NCBI GenBank assembly: GCA_028583415.1
Contig: CM053276.1
Coordinates: forward strand, 125,423,166 to 125,487,165
Source of the DNA: Protea cynaroides
Lineage: Eukaryota > Streptophyta > Magnoliopsida > Proteales > Proteaceae
Direction of reading: 5' to 3'
DNA: 64,000 bases
Made by a program: the position numbers and the translations under genes. Shown piece by piece: positions 26,145-39,588 of the stretch. Below the pieces are notes generated by a model, which did not search any database, was not told where the DNA came from, and saw only the letters and a list, made by a program, of their open reading frames with translations. Each line of letters opens with the position of its first letter. The first letter of the stretch is position 1.

Positions 26145-27751
26145 AAGAGTGAAAGAGTCAAAAAACCATGGGAGAACAAAAAAATCACTTAAAATTTCTA
26201 ATAACTTATAACCAAAGCAGCTACCAAACAAACGAGCCTGATTTATCATCTATCCATCTATAAAACATATAATAAGAAAAGAAGAAAAAAAATCTGGAGG
26301 ATAAGATCCTCCAGTCAACATTCTAAGATGGGAATCCTTGACTACAAAATTATTTAATAGTTAGTGGGTAGGCAATTGAGAGTTTTTAAATTTTTTGTAG
26401 TGATGAAATTGAGTGATAAGTGGGTAGGCAACCTCTCAAAAGTTAGTGGCTCTAGATCGGATTTTAACTTCCTAAGCCTTAGGTAGGATCTTTACAATTA
26501 AAAATAGACACTTTTCCCCTTTTTATTTTTTAGATATGGTAATCCTACAAGGCCTATAGAGCAACTTATAAAAATACACACTTTTCCCTTTTCTTTATAT
26601 TCAATCATAAAACCTCCCTTTTATACTATAATGGTGGGTACCTTGGATCTTTCAAAAATGGGAGTTTTATTAGAAGAGCAATGCTAGAGAGATCCCAGGA
26701 ATGACAATTCCCACTCTTGTTTTTGCCACCATATAGAGCAAGAATTCTATTGCAAAAAATGTAAGATTTCTTGTGGAAAAAAAAAAAAAAAAGATTTCCA
26801 AGTAATGAAATGAAAACTTATGCTTGGAACCAGCATCCGAGAACACAGAATCGGGCAATCGATCGTTCTTGATCAACCAGATCAGCCAGATAAATCGGTA
26901 CTCTTTGCCCCTTGATTTGACCATTTTACTACCTTGCATTAGAGTTACAAAATTTGTGACACTGATCGGTGTCAAATCCCATTGACACAGCGCATCAGTG
27001 TTTATCAGATTGGTGCAAAACTCAAATCCTTCACGGCCTAAATACCAATAATCATTTCTTTATTTGAGGTTACCATGATGACCCCAATGATAATGTACAA
27101 AAAAGAATCGATGTATAAGTCATTGACACAAGCGCAGTGTCAATAAGACATTCAATTGTAAAACCCAAGATTTGCCTTGACACTGCCCAGAAGGTAAATC
27201 TTTTTCTCTTTTTTTTGGGTAAATTGAACCCAGGTCTATTGCTTGGAAGGCACCTGAAGGCAAATCTTACCAATCCTATTGTAACTTTTCAAGAATCTCT
27301 TGACGGATCAACAAGGATAAAAATTTTATTGGAGTTGGTTTCCAGTCGACTGATCTTTTTGAGTTCTACTGGTTAGATGGATTAATGGCTGAACAAATTA
27401 CATCATAAACCATATTTTGTCTGATTTGGTGGTGAACCTTGCCTGAAGAACAATAATGCATAATTACTAAAATATTTTGCATCATCCTCTGTTCTTTAAA
27501 CACCAACCAGGACACCTGTTGAATGTTGACCCGTGTTCAAGTCTTGTTTCTATTTTCTTTTTAATTATTTTCTGTTTGCTCTTTTGGGTCAAATTTTTTG
27601 TTATGTGGCTACAAACAATCTGTACCTGTTGTCCTCATCACCTTACAAAAAAATGTGATGCAACTGTTGTCTAATTAAATCATTACCAAAATAAGCCATC
27701 ATTTAGGGCTATAGACACTAAATCCTTACCCAAATAGGTAAGTTCTAATTC

Positions 27752-27758
27752 TATATAT
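27752..27758 (+). promoter_or_regulatory. TATA box of the defensin-like gene
   Basis: TATATAT lies about 72 bp before the ATG at 27830, the usual spacing for a short plant leader. Confidence 0.5.
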
Positions 27759-27829
27759 ACTAAGCAATTCCATGCACTAAATATTCACTGGACTTGATCC
27801 ACCACATTACAGTGTCTTTGCTTGCAGCC

Positions 27830-28405
27830 ATGAAGCTCTCTTCATCATTGTTCTTCTTCTTCTTCCTTATGCTTCTCTGCTCCTACGGTGATCTTTCTTA
27901 CCCTTAATTCCTTCCTTTGGCCTTGGCCTCTTTAAATTTTCCTTCTGAAGTTGCTTAATTTTGTTTATCTTTTTTTTTTTGTTCTTTTGCTGAATATTCC
28001 AGGGTTTGTTCTTGGCATTCATAGACGCTATAGAATGATGCATGCCAATACATAACAGCATACTTGATCGAATTAGGTTATGAAATTTGACGTGGTTAAT
28101 CTATAATCCTAGAGACATCTATCATTCTTTCCAATGTTCAGAATTTGGATCACTGGCTCATCTAAAGTTGGTGGATTGCTGGACCACTGGCTCATCTAAA
28201 GCAACTTTTAAAAAAAGTCTTACCTCTTAATTAACCAAATGTTTTCTTTCTCTGTTTTTTGGGGTCAACCATAAGCCTTTAAGCAACCATTTGAAAGCTC
28301 ATAATTTGGAAGCGGTTAATTAGTTTGGGTCATAACCTCTTACCTAAAAGTTGTCTCAGATGTAAAGAATTAGATTTTAGTCTGATGTCCAAGCTGATCA
28401 GTCCT

Positions 28406-28478
<73 letters not shown>

Positions 28479-29364
28479 AAGTTGAAGTTTGATCATCCAG
28501 ATGCTTAATCAGAATGATAATTTATGTGATCTATATCCAAGGATCTAACTACATTAAGATCTGATTGACTTTTGTATGATTTAATGAATTTCCAATTGAA
28601 AGGAAAAATAAAAAGGACCTTGGGAGTGGAAAATTATGTAATAGATTTTTTTAATTTTTTTTTTAAATGGCTCTGTTTCAAGTTGTTAGTAGGTGAGGAC
28701 ATTCTGGTGTACAAACCTCCCTAGACTTCACCTACAACTTAGCATGATTTGGATCCAATCCGAGCCAATAACTTCAAACCTAATTGATAGAGGGTTTTTT
28801 TTTTTTTTTTTTTTTTTTTCAGTCATCCTACTTACAATGCCACCTGAGACTTTGACTACAACTGTGAGAGAGAGAGAGAGAAAAGGGAGGGGAGGAAAGA
28901 GGGGAAGAGGGGGCGTCTTAAAGCACACGGTAAAGACAAGAGAGTCAAATCTGTAACCTCCTAGGATGCCTACCTTGATCTCTCCCTTTTGATAAATTCT
29001 TGGAATGGATTCCAATGATGCAGAATCAGAATCTTAAACAAATTTGTGTCAGACTTATTTACTTGGGTTCGAGTTTGGGAATCTAAAATGTGTGTAAAAC
29101 TCTTTAGTTGATCAATATTTGATTTGATTTACTAATATATATTTTCTTGGAAATGTATTGACAGGGAATATATTTAGAGGGACAATTGGGGAGGCAAGAT
29201 CAGATTGCTTTGAAGGTGAGCAGCAATCCAACTGCAAGTATGAACAATGCACCAAGTTCTGTGTCACAAAGAATTCAGACAATTACGCACGTGGTATTTG
29301 TAACAAGGACCATAACACCTGCCACTGTATCTGTTTTGATGATTTCCGCAAGATTAAAGGCTGA
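27830..29364 (+). CDS. Secreted defensin-like cysteine-rich peptide
   Basis: Exon 1 is 27830-27887 and exon 2 is 29165-29364, giving 85 residues. Exon 1 encodes a start Met, Lys2 and a hydrophobic core (FFFFFLMLL), a clear signal peptide; the intron falls just after it, as is usual in plant defensin-like genes. The mature part has eight cysteines spaced C-x8-C-x4-C-x3-C-x12-C-x6-C-x-C-x-C. It shows the CxxxC and CxC pairs of the cysteine-stabilised alpha-beta fold and a gamma-core GxC (GIC..C). The last cysteine comes after one residue instead of the three usual in plant defensins. Such peptides act outside the cell in antimicrobial defence or signalling; which applies here cannot be read. 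The cleavage site is uncertain (before SDC or further upstream). Confidence 0.8.
28411..28476. repeat. (AT)n microsatellite in the defensin-like gene intron
   Basis: About 33 uninterrupted AT units. A T-run follows at about 28794-28819. The intron (27888-29164) holds nothing else recognisable. Confidence 0.9.
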
Positions 29365-29475
29365 TCCCACCCCTTGTTGTCCTACATCCATTTCCTCTGC
29401 TTCTTAGATTCTTACAAATTTTTGGGCTCATAATAACAAAAATTTTGAAATTTTGCTTTTCTTTTTAATTCTTAT

Positions 29476-29515
<40 letters not shown>

Positions 29516-32500
29516 CAAAATTGGATTCAAAGCAATCAAAAATGGAAAATAACTCGATGTAAAGGATAAGGATTTCATGATTTGCATAAAGATCATGTGC
29601 AAACATTTACTATCATATTGCAGCTAATGTGAGGCTCAAACTTTGTAAACATGTAGATCTCAAGATTCCTTGCTCACATATCAAGGTTTATGCCCAGCAG
29701 AGTTTGCCGAGTGGTAAAACATAGCATTGAAGGGTTTCTTACACACATGGGAGGGTATATGTCTGTGTATGTGAGAGGTTCTATGATTGAATTTGAGCTT
29801 AAAATTCGACACATCACCAATCCAGAATACAACTGCGGCTGGCCACCATAGGCAGTCAGGCTGCCCTAGACGCGATTGTATCCTCTACTTCATGTGCAAG
29901 GTTATCTCTCTGCCTTCATACCCTTTTGATCACCAAGGTCTGATGGAGGGTGCTTTAGGAATTATGACTACTGTGAAGTTCTAAACAAAACTAACATTCT
30001 GGCACAATCTCTGGGTACAATCAACCTGACACACTATGTTCGATCTCAAGCTCTCAACCCTGCATCACGATTCTTGAAACCGGATTGAGCAAATAACCAA
30101 AGGAGCTGGTTTTATTGGGGGTTCTTGTAACTAAATTAAGCCTTGTGTTACATAAGAACTTTTCATGATCTGGATGCAAGCTAAGTCATTTTGAATCTAA
30201 GCTAGGACCAATTGAGTTGGACTTCAACATTCTCTCTTTAGCACAAGCAATATAGTGTTTCATTCTGGCTTGACTTCCACACTAGTTAGGTATTACAGTA
30301 CTGGCTTTATAATTCATTCTTCTAACCAATGAAACAAAATGCAATCTGTAGCTCACTCAATCTAAAGAAGCCATCCACGCTCCACTTCATTTTGCCTTGG
30401 AAGGTTTTTGGAAGCAGAATATTTTGATAAAATCTTTTTTTGCAGCAAAGTGCTTTCTTCATGACAAGGCAATTCATTCTTTCTCACCATTTTAATTAAA
30501 CCTGCCTAAACAAAGCCATCAAATCAAGTTCAAATTGCCTTTTCGCATTCTTAGCACCTATAGCTGACTGATGAACACATTTTATGTATGAATTTAGGAC
30601 ATAAAGTATGCATCTCTTATTCTATTTATGATGCTTCTCGGGTATTTAATGTTGTTTTTTTGTTTGTAGGGTGTAGGACCGTAGGTGAAAGAATAGAGAA
30701 ATTCAAGCTTGAAAATACCATTTTATGCATTTTTGGTGATCCTGTCCAGTTAACTCACCCAGTCAACTCAACAGCCAAGCATAGGATGAATTTTATAAGG
30801 AGAGCCACGAATTTTGTGTATAAGATCAGCCTTGGACCAAGTCAAAAAGTAACCCAATCTCATATGAGAGATTCCATTCTCTTGAAAAAATATTCCATAC
30901 TGATTTGGAATGAAATTTATAAGGTGGAGATTGCCATAAAAAAAATTAATTTTTTTTAAGAAAATAAGAATCTTGAACTCTTTCATAAATTTTCAAAACT
31001 AAAAAGAAAAACTTACAATAGAATTCTTGGATGATTTTTCTATTACTGAGCATCACATATACATACAATTGAGAAAAGATCATTGACTAGCATTCTTAAA
31101 GATCAAATGATACAATGGTGTTGTAAACTCATCTTTTTGTACAGCCTATATGCCCTAAAACATTCTCCACAGGAACAGAAGATCACAAAAACTATTTTTC
31201 TTTTTTTGGGTGGGTTCAGGGTTGGGGGGGGAGGCAGGAGAGGGGAGGAGAGATGAGGTTCAAAGTGGAAGGTTTCCTGAAAATGTATTATAGACCCATT
31301 GCATTTGGACAGTCATCCGTCAATCTGATAGCCATACATGAAATGGTAAGGCATTTTGGGAGTAGAGAGCTATGCCAAGTCCTTGAATGTGGAAAACTGG
31401 AAACCCTACTCACCATTTAAGTAAATTGTGGTCCAGACCATCTGAAACATGACATTTATTACTTGTCTCCACAGAAGTCTCACCACTCACTATATCATAA
31501 GAATTTTAGAGATGTCCTAGATATTGTTCTCTCTCACCTACATTCTCATAGAAAATAAAACAGAAAAACTGACATTAAAAGGACTCAAATGCTTCACTTC
31601 AGAAGAAATCAACTACCAGATTCAAACTGTAGAGAGCTTGACAAGTAGGCTTGTTTTCTTGAATTCCCCAAATTCACCCATGAAAACACAAGAATTCTAC
31701 TTATTCATCTACCAACCACATAAAAGACACTTCATTATATAGAATAATGTAATCTACCTGCCACCTCTAACAATGGCCTCCTATTAAGATTTGATCAATA
31801 ACTAGCGAGCTAATTGTTGATAGTCAAGGGAAAGGATATTTTTTGGCTAATTGTAATAGTTTCCGCATTTTATTTGGAAGGGTGGCTAGATTTGTTTGTT
31901 GATGGATCACCGCAACGAGCCATTGCAGGGTACGGTGTGTTGCTCATAACCACAAAGGGAATTTGAGTTTGCTATATCAGCAGCTTTTAGGCCAGCAAAA
32001 ATTAGGGTTCACTAGCTCCAGGCAATAAGGCAGGGATTGGAGGAGGTCACCTTGGGAGGATTCCAACACACTCATATTTGGCCATCGAATGCCTCAAGGG
32101 GGTATTTGAAATAGATATTTGAGAAGCATATTTGAGGAATTTGGCAACAAATCATACCAGGAGATAAACAAAAATGTTGATCAAATATTCAGGATGCTGG
32201 GTTTTGTACATAAGGGAACTTTTTGTATGGAAATACCCCTACTGAACTACTTCACATGTTGTTTTAGTACACTAGTAGGTGTTTTCCTTCTATAATCTCC
32301 CCTCTTTTCCTGAATAATATATCTCATCTTCCCTTTCCTTAAATAGTGCTCTTCGTCTTTCAGCAATCCCAATCTAATTCATTAAAGTGGTGGCTAACTT
32401 TTCATAATGATAAACAACCTGAAAACAAATGATGACATAATCTTACTGTTAGAGGAAAAGCTAAATATTAAGAAAACTAAAGAAGTGCAAACCTGTAAGA

Positions 32501-32928
32501 TGATAAGAGTTAGATGTGTAGCAACCCCCAAACCCATCCAACAAAAAAGAAGAAGAAGAAGCTAGAGTTTGATAGATAAATAAGACAGTTTTTTCTTGTC
32601 ATCCAGCTATTACCCCTTTTGTGCCAATTCCAACCATTTAGGAGGGGCTAACTTTTCAAAATGGCAAACAACCTGAAAACCACAAGATGAGATGATATCA
32701 ATCATCGGAGAAAAATTAAAAAAAAAAAAAAAAATTTAAAAAAAAAAATAAAAAAATTATATAAGATGCAAACATCTTCCAATCAGAAAAATATTTACCC
32801 TTTTCCATCCACTGGTTGGAAAGTTGATAAACCCATTCCCCTATTCCATATAAATATGTAATTCCAAGAAACCATCCAACATCAAGCCTTTTCTTTTGCA
32901 GTTGCCAAGCACACTTCTTCACCCATTT
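29365..32928. other. Intergenic region between the defensin-like gene and the PLS-class PPR gene
   Basis: It contains a (CT)n run (29481-29512), a possible tRNA-derived SINE near 29696-29810, an RNase H-like pseudogene fragment (31882-32105) and A-rich low-complexity sequence (32709-32757). A 123-codon open frame at 30588-30959 has no recognisable domain and is probably chance. Confidence 0.55.
31882..32105 (+). pseudogene. Degenerate RNase H-like fragment from a retroelement
   Basis: One frame reads LFVDGSPQRAIAGYGVLL, the DGS...GxGVVL start of the RNase H domain of plant retroelements. About 110 bp further, in another frame, LQAIRQGLEEV matches the next helix (usually AELxAIxxGLE). Stops and a frame shift show it is dead. 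Both ends are undefined. Confidence 0.5.
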
Positions 32929-34965
32929 CTATGAAATATCAAAGTTTGGAATATATCCCTCCATCTTCATCTCCTCATTTAACAAGTTAACAACTTGGTA
33001 AAAGGTTTGTGATTGAAGGCGCAAACCCTCGCCGGCATGAAATTCATGAACTTTATCCTCAATCTCAACCCAGCTACAACCAGGAGTCTTATTGACACCC
33101 CTCTCCCTCATCAAACCTCTCATCCTTGCAGAATCATCCCAGTTCTTTGAATTTGAATATATCTTTGATGAGATAATGTAGTTTCCTGAGTTTGATGGCT
33201 CGATTTCTAGAAGTAGTTGCATCACCCGTTCACCAACCTCTGGATTGCCACGATTCCGACAGGCACTGAGAAGTGCCCCTAAGGTTACTGCATCGGGCTT
33301 TTCAGGCATCCTCTTGATGAACTCCCATGCTTCATGTAAACGTCCAGCACGTGCCAAAAGATCAACCATGCAAGAGTAGTGCTCAATTGTTGGGGTCACT
33401 GCAAAAGCTGGCTCCATCAAATTAAACCATTGATGACCCTCATCAACCAAGCCAGCATGCACGCATGCAGAAAGCACACCAACAAATGTTATCTCATTTG
33501 GACAGACCTCTGCACCCTCCACCATGCGCTTAAATAGTGATATGGCTTCCCAGGCCCGCCCATGAACAGCAAGGGCAGAGATCATGGCATTCCAAGTAAC
33601 CACATTTTTATCAGGCATGTCTGCAAAGATTCTTAGTGCATGGTCTAAGCTCCCACTCTTGGCGTACATATCAATTAAACCTGTGCCAACATAGATGTCA
33701 TATTTTAAGCCCTTTTCTGAAGCATATTCATCTACCCACTTTCCTACATCGAGGGCTCCTATGGAAGCACAAGCTGAAAGAACTCCTATCAATGTGATCT
33801 TAGTTGGTTCCGCACCTGCTGCTCTCATGTCACGGAATAGCATTATTGCCTGATCTGAAGATCCATTTTGTGCATATCTGCTACAATCAAATAAGCCATA
33901 TAATAAGCATAATCATATAGATGATCTACAATTGTTCAATCAACATACCATTAAGATTATGGAAAAAAACTGGAATTTTTCCCATCTGAAAATAAAAATA
34001 ATGATTCTTCAACAAAAGAACATGGAAGGGATAAGGACAATTACTTGCCCTGTTATCATGGAATTCCATGTGACTACATCCTTCTTGCGCATTTTACTAA
34101 AAACTCTTCGTGCTGAATCTAAGTCTCCACACTTCCCATACATATCGATCAGTGAATTTCCCAGGTAAGAAGTCAACTCAATTTTATTTTCCTCCATAAA
34201 CACCTCAACCCACCTCCCCAAACTCAAATCCCCCAAGTCCCCACATGCCCCCAGAACACTAACTAAAGTAATGTCATTCGGCTCAAAACCTGCCAATCTC
34301 ATTTTCCTAAACAACCTCACAGCATCCCCTGCAAAACCCATCTTTGAGTACCCTGATATCATTGAATTCCATGAGACCAAGTCTCTTTCAGCAATTTCAT
34401 CGAAAACCATCCGTGCCTTACCCAATTCACCACATCTAGAATACATTGTGATCAGTGAGTGGCTAACGTGATCATCAGAATCTAGCCCAGTTTTGAAAAT
34501 CAACGAGTGAGCCATCCTCCCTTGATCTAATGACTGGACATTGGCACAGGAGATTAGCAGAAAAGGGTAGGTAAACTTATTCGGTTTCTGGCCAGAGAAC
34601 TTCATTTGGTAATAGAATTCAAGAGCGAGGGAGAACTTGTGCCATGTATTAGCTAGACCACGAATCATGACATTGTACGCGAAGTTGTTGGGCTCAGGGA
34701 TTTTAGAGAAGAGAAGCAAAGCATAAGAAATATCTTTGAGGTCAACCAGTTTTGCTAGAAGGAAATTTTGTGCTTCTATGGAGTTGATGATCATGTGTGA
34801 GTGGATTTGTTTGAAGGATTTGGGAGAATTGCACTTCTTCAAGAGATCAAGGAGTTTGTTCCATGTTAGAGGCTCTTTTGAATGGTCAGAATATGGATGT
34901 GCAGCTCCAAAAGCAAGAGAGCGGCAAAAGAGATGGGAAGGCAGTCTTGATTTAACTACTGTCAT
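32929..34965 (-). CDS. Pentatricopeptide repeat protein, PLS class with E domain
   Basis: Exon 1 is 34965-34049 and exon 2 is 33877-32929; the 171-bp intron has a GC donor. The product is 621 residues. A short organelle-type presequence is followed by PLS-type PPR repeats (for example DLVSWNSMISGYSKMG, DVVTWNSMITGYAQNG, NVVTWNAMISALAVHG). An E domain follows (PGCSWVEIEDKVHEFHAGE) and the protein stops without a DYW domain. E-class PPR proteins bind organellar RNA and mostly act in C-to-U editing. The GC donor is chosen because GG|GCAAGT joined to ATATGC gives the canonical MITGYAQNG in frame, whereas the nearby GT donor breaks the frame. It may be an At2g34400-like protein; that assignment is weak. 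The RNA target is unknown. Confidence 0.9.
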
Positions 34966-35739
34966 GTGGGGTGCAGGAGGGGATGGAGAGAGAGACTAGC
35001 AAAACAAGTAGTCAGCAAAAATGTAGCGCTTGCAACATGCAACCCATTCAATCCACATGAAGGATGGCCAAAAGGGAAACCGACGCTTTTTGAGTAATCC
35101 AAGTTGTTCTAATCTTGATTTAATAAAAAATTGTTATTTCTTGGTAAATAATGAAAATTTTTTTATTCTTTCATTTTCAGTAGAGACATGCATCTGCATT
35201 AGGTGTTAAATCACGGATGTGATTACTTATTATTCATATTTTCTTTTGTTTATGTTTTCATCCAGAACATAAAAAAAAAAATTATTCTAACCATAGGTTG
35301 AGATATGATTAGAATAATTTTTTTTTTTGACGATGTCTTGATAGTTTTAATGTATTCTTATTTTCTAATCTTGAGGGAATTTTCACCATCTTTTGTTTTT
35401 ATTTTTTTTGGTAAATCCTGAGGCACCATCAATCCCTTACAAAAAATTACAAACGTATGCAAGAGGAACCTGAGTCACCCTTAATCTCATCATATAGTGA
35501 CTGAGGGATTCTCCAAATTTAGCACCTTGATGAAACATTCCAATTTGATGGTTCATACAAAGTCTTCACATCCTCACTGTAGACCTGGGTCTACTGGTAT
35601 TTCACAAAGGCGCCAATTGCCAACGGACAAACTACCAAGCAAGAAGTCTCTCTGCATTTTATCTTCAGCTCTGATGGTGACGACAACTGAGAACCTTCCA
35701 TTTAGCTTATACTCTCGATAGAAACCCTAGAAAAAATTA
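34966..35739. promoter_or_regulatory. Divergent promoter between two PPR genes
   Basis: 774 bp separate the two ATGs. AAACCCTA, a telo-box-like word, lies about 20 bp before the EMB976 ATG. The rest is AT-rich with poly-T/A tracts; no clear TATA box was found. No gene is seen inside. Confidence 0.45.
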
Positions 35740-38700
35740 ATGGGTTCTCTACAAAATCCTTTTCTTCCTACTACTTCAACGACATTTACTTCCCCTGCTC
35801 CATCAAAACGTCCCAGAAACCCTCGAATCATCCACTGCTCCATCAATCCAGACCCTTGGACTCTTAGCGATGGAAACGACAATTACAACCCCAAGACTTA
35901 CAAGAAGCATCGTAAGAAGCCTCTTTCCGACGATAACGCTCGTCGGATTATCAAAGCCAAAGCTCATTACTTGAGTGTACTGAGGAGGAATCAAGGCTCG
36001 CATGCTAAGACACCCAAATGGATTCAGAGGACGCCGGAGCAGATGATTCAATACCTGGAAGACGATAGGGACGGGCATTTGTATGGGAAGCATGTCGTTG
36101 CGGCGATTCGAATTGTTCGAAATCTCTCCTCGAAGCCCGAAGGGTCATACAATATAAGAGAAGTGATGGCTTCTTTCGTTACGAAGTTAACGTTCCGGGA
36201 GATGTGTATCGTGTTGAAGGAGCAGAAGGGGTGGAGGCAGGTCCGGGATTTCTTCGCCTGGATGAAATTGCAGGTAGGTTTTTTTGTTCCCACAGACTAT
36301 GTGGAGAAGCTAGACAAATGCTGTTGAAATTTGACTGAATTTGATTTGGGTTACATTGATATGTTGAACTTTGTTCTGTTAGTTGGAAATTGGCGACATT
36401 GAATCGCTATATACGAGTGTAGGAGAATATTTGATGGATGTGTTTGCTGTTTCATTTTGGTTGTGTTTGACGTGGCGGAAAACTTGGTGGAAATTCTACA
36501 ACAAAAGGATGAGTTTTTTTTTTCTTTCGAAAACAAATTTGCAATGCTTCGATAGATTGGTTGAAACAATATGTTGCGTTGGTAGAAGCTGAAAATTGAG
36601 CAGAGAATGGACTAATAATTTATATTAGTTACTTGATCATTTGTTGCCTTGATTTTTCCCACGATGGGACACTATTAATTGTTTAATTTTTTTATTCTTG
36701 AATTTTATTTATTTATTTTATTTTTTCTTGAGTCATAAAGACTTGGCTAGGATCAAATTTACTTGTATGTTATATTTGGAAACAGGCAAAATATCATAAA
36801 ACTGGTTAAGGTAAGTGACTCTGTGAATGCAGCTTAGCTATCAGCCCAGTGTCATTGTCTACACAATCGTTCTGCGTATATATGGCCAAGTTGGAAAGAT
36901 CAAGCTCGCTGAACAGACATTCTTGGAGATGCTTGAAGCAGGATGTGAACCAGATGAAGTTGCTTGTGGTACCATGCTCTGTGCCTACGCTAGATGGGGA
37001 CGCCATAAAGCTATGTTGGCATTTTACTCTGCTGTTAGAGAACGGGAAATAGTACCTTCTATATCTGTGTTCAATTTCATGATCTCATCTTTGCAAAAGA
37101 AATCACTGCATGGAAAGGTTATCCAGCTGTGGCAGCAGATGGTCGACACAAGGGTGGCACCCAGCCATTTCACTTACACAGTTGTCATTGGCTCATATGT
37201 CAAAGAAGGTATAAAAAACGAGGCTTTGGAACTGTTTGATGGGATGAAGAAGTCTGGATTTGTTCCTGAGGAGGCGACTTACAGCCTCCTTATCAGCTTA
37301 AGTGCCAAACATGGAAATAGAGATGACACGCTGGAGCTTTACGAGGACATGAGATCTCGGGGAATAGTTCCTAGTAACTACACGTGTGCTTCACTCCTAA
37401 CCCTATATTATAAAAATGGGGACTATTCAAAAGCTCTTTCCCTCTTCTCAGAGATGCAGAAAAATAATACTGCCATTGATGAAGTCATATATGGTTTACT
37501 TGTTAGGATATATGGCAAACTTGGTCTATACGAGGATGCAGAGAAGACTTTTGAAGAGATTGAGCAGTTAGGCCTCCTTAGTGATGAGAAAACTTATGTA
37601 ACAATGGCACAAGTCTATCTGAATGCTGGGAATTATGATAAAGCTTTAAATATTTTGGAGCTTATGCGGTCTAGGAACATTTGGTTCTCTAGATTTGCAT
37701 ACATTGTTTTACTTCGATGTTATGTTTGGAGGGAAGATGTGGGATCTGCTGAATCTACATTTCAGGCTCTATCTAAGACAGGAGTTCCTGATGCGGCTTC
37801 CTACAAGGACATGCTTGGTTTGTATGTTCGACTTGGTTTTATGGAAAAGGCAAAGGCCTTTATTGTTGAGATGAGGAATGGAGGAGTGCGATTTGATGAA
37901 GATCTGTACAAGACAGTATTGAAGTTCTGTTGCAAAGAGGGGATGCTAAGAGATGCTGAACAATTGATAGAAGAAATGGGGAATATAGGATTTGATAAAT
38001 TCACACAAACGTGCTTGATGGCTATGTGTGGAGAATCTAAGAGATTAGAGAAAGCTGATAATAAATATGATGCCTTGGACCAACCTCACTCTATGGCTCT
38101 GGGTCTGATGCTTAGTTTGTATTTGGCAGTTGGCAATGCCAGTAAGGCTGAACATATTCTGAAAATGTTGCTGGATACTACTGGTGGCTTGACAATAGCC
38201 AACCAACTCATCAGCAAATATATTAGGGAAGGCAAGAATCTAATTTAATGTCCTTTGTCCTATTAGATTTTATTTTATTTATTTTTGGATATATTTCCCC
38301 TTTGTGTTTCTTCTTTCCTGTTTGATGATACTAACTACTTATTTCTTCTTTATTTGCTTAATCACTCATGCTAAAGTAGCGAGTACAAATAGAGACATAA
38401 ATGCACAATACCAGAGATTGGCCTGACATAATGATGATTTTTGCACTTCTTCTCTCATTCATGAATTAGCAATGCTAGATGCAAAATCTCTCTCATTTCC
38501 TTAGTGTGTGTGTGTGTGTGTGTGTGTATGATGGAGTCAAGACAATAGTTTGATGTTCCTTTGGTGCTTCTTTATGGATGTAAATAATTCTCTGTTACAG
38601 GTGACACATCTAAGGCGGAATCACTCTACAATCAAATGACCAACCTGGGCAGCATGCCTGAAACTGCGATTTGTGCTTCCATAATTAGTTTGTATGGGAA

Positions 38701-39520
38701 ACAACATCAATTGACAAGAGCCCAAGAAGTCTTTTCAAGAGTGGTTAATTCACCTGCAACTGGGAAACCTGTCTATACATCTATGATGGATGCATGTGTG
38801 AAGTGTGATAAACCAGTGGAGGCATGCCAGGTTTACAAAGAAATGATTGAGAAGGGGCATGCTGCGGATGCTGTTACCATCAGCAAAATTGTGAATTCTT
38901 TGAGTAATTATGGTATGTGGACGAAAGATTATAGAAAAGTAAATACCTACTCCTTTTTTTAACTTCTCTTTTGAAGCATTAGATTGTAGGAGAAACCATT
39001 TGGCATTTCATCTTTTGATCCTCCCAGTTAGCCAACTTAAAATCTGTTGTAGATTTGCTTTTTTTTTTAAAAAGAACTGATTGATAAAACATGAGCTATA
39101 TTACACTTCATCCACTTACAAACTTTGGCCATATATGCTTTCAGAAATTAAAAATAAAAAAATAAATAATAAAAATAAAAAAATTGTTGTTTTAGTCACT
39201 GTAGCTGCACATAATCCGTAGTTAATCGACACCTAACTATCAACTTCTTTGCACCTAACCATCAACTTCTTTGCAAGGCCTGATGTTCGCACACACTGAA
39301 AAGATAAAAGTAAAAAGTTATCAGTATGCAGGTTCAATGTTCCATTAAACTTTCCTTCTTGCTTTAGTTATCTGTTTTCCTTGTTTCTACGTAAATAAGA
39401 TTCTGTTTTCAGGTGAACACCAAGAGGCACATAGCATTATCATTAAAAGTCTTGAAGATGGGAAGGAGCTTGATACTGTGGCATACAATACTTTTATCAA
39501 AGCAATGCTAGATGCAGGTT

Positions 39521-39588
<68 letters not shown>

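Larger units (their letters stand above)
23852..27829. other. Intergenic region between RH5 and the defensin-like gene
   Basis: It starts with the RH5 3' UTR. I see no convincing gene. It contains a (CT)n run at 24316-24362, a foldback element at 25104-25269, a diverged AT-rich dispersed repeat at about 25720-25860 resembling part of RH5 intron 2 (about 11220-11385), and a 73-bp tandem duplication at 26006-26144. Open frames here are short and show no recognisable motif. Confidence 0.6.

Noticed and set aside
30588..30959. 123-codon plus-strand frame
   Set aside because: No signal peptide, domain or splice context; composition like neighbouring non-coding DNA.
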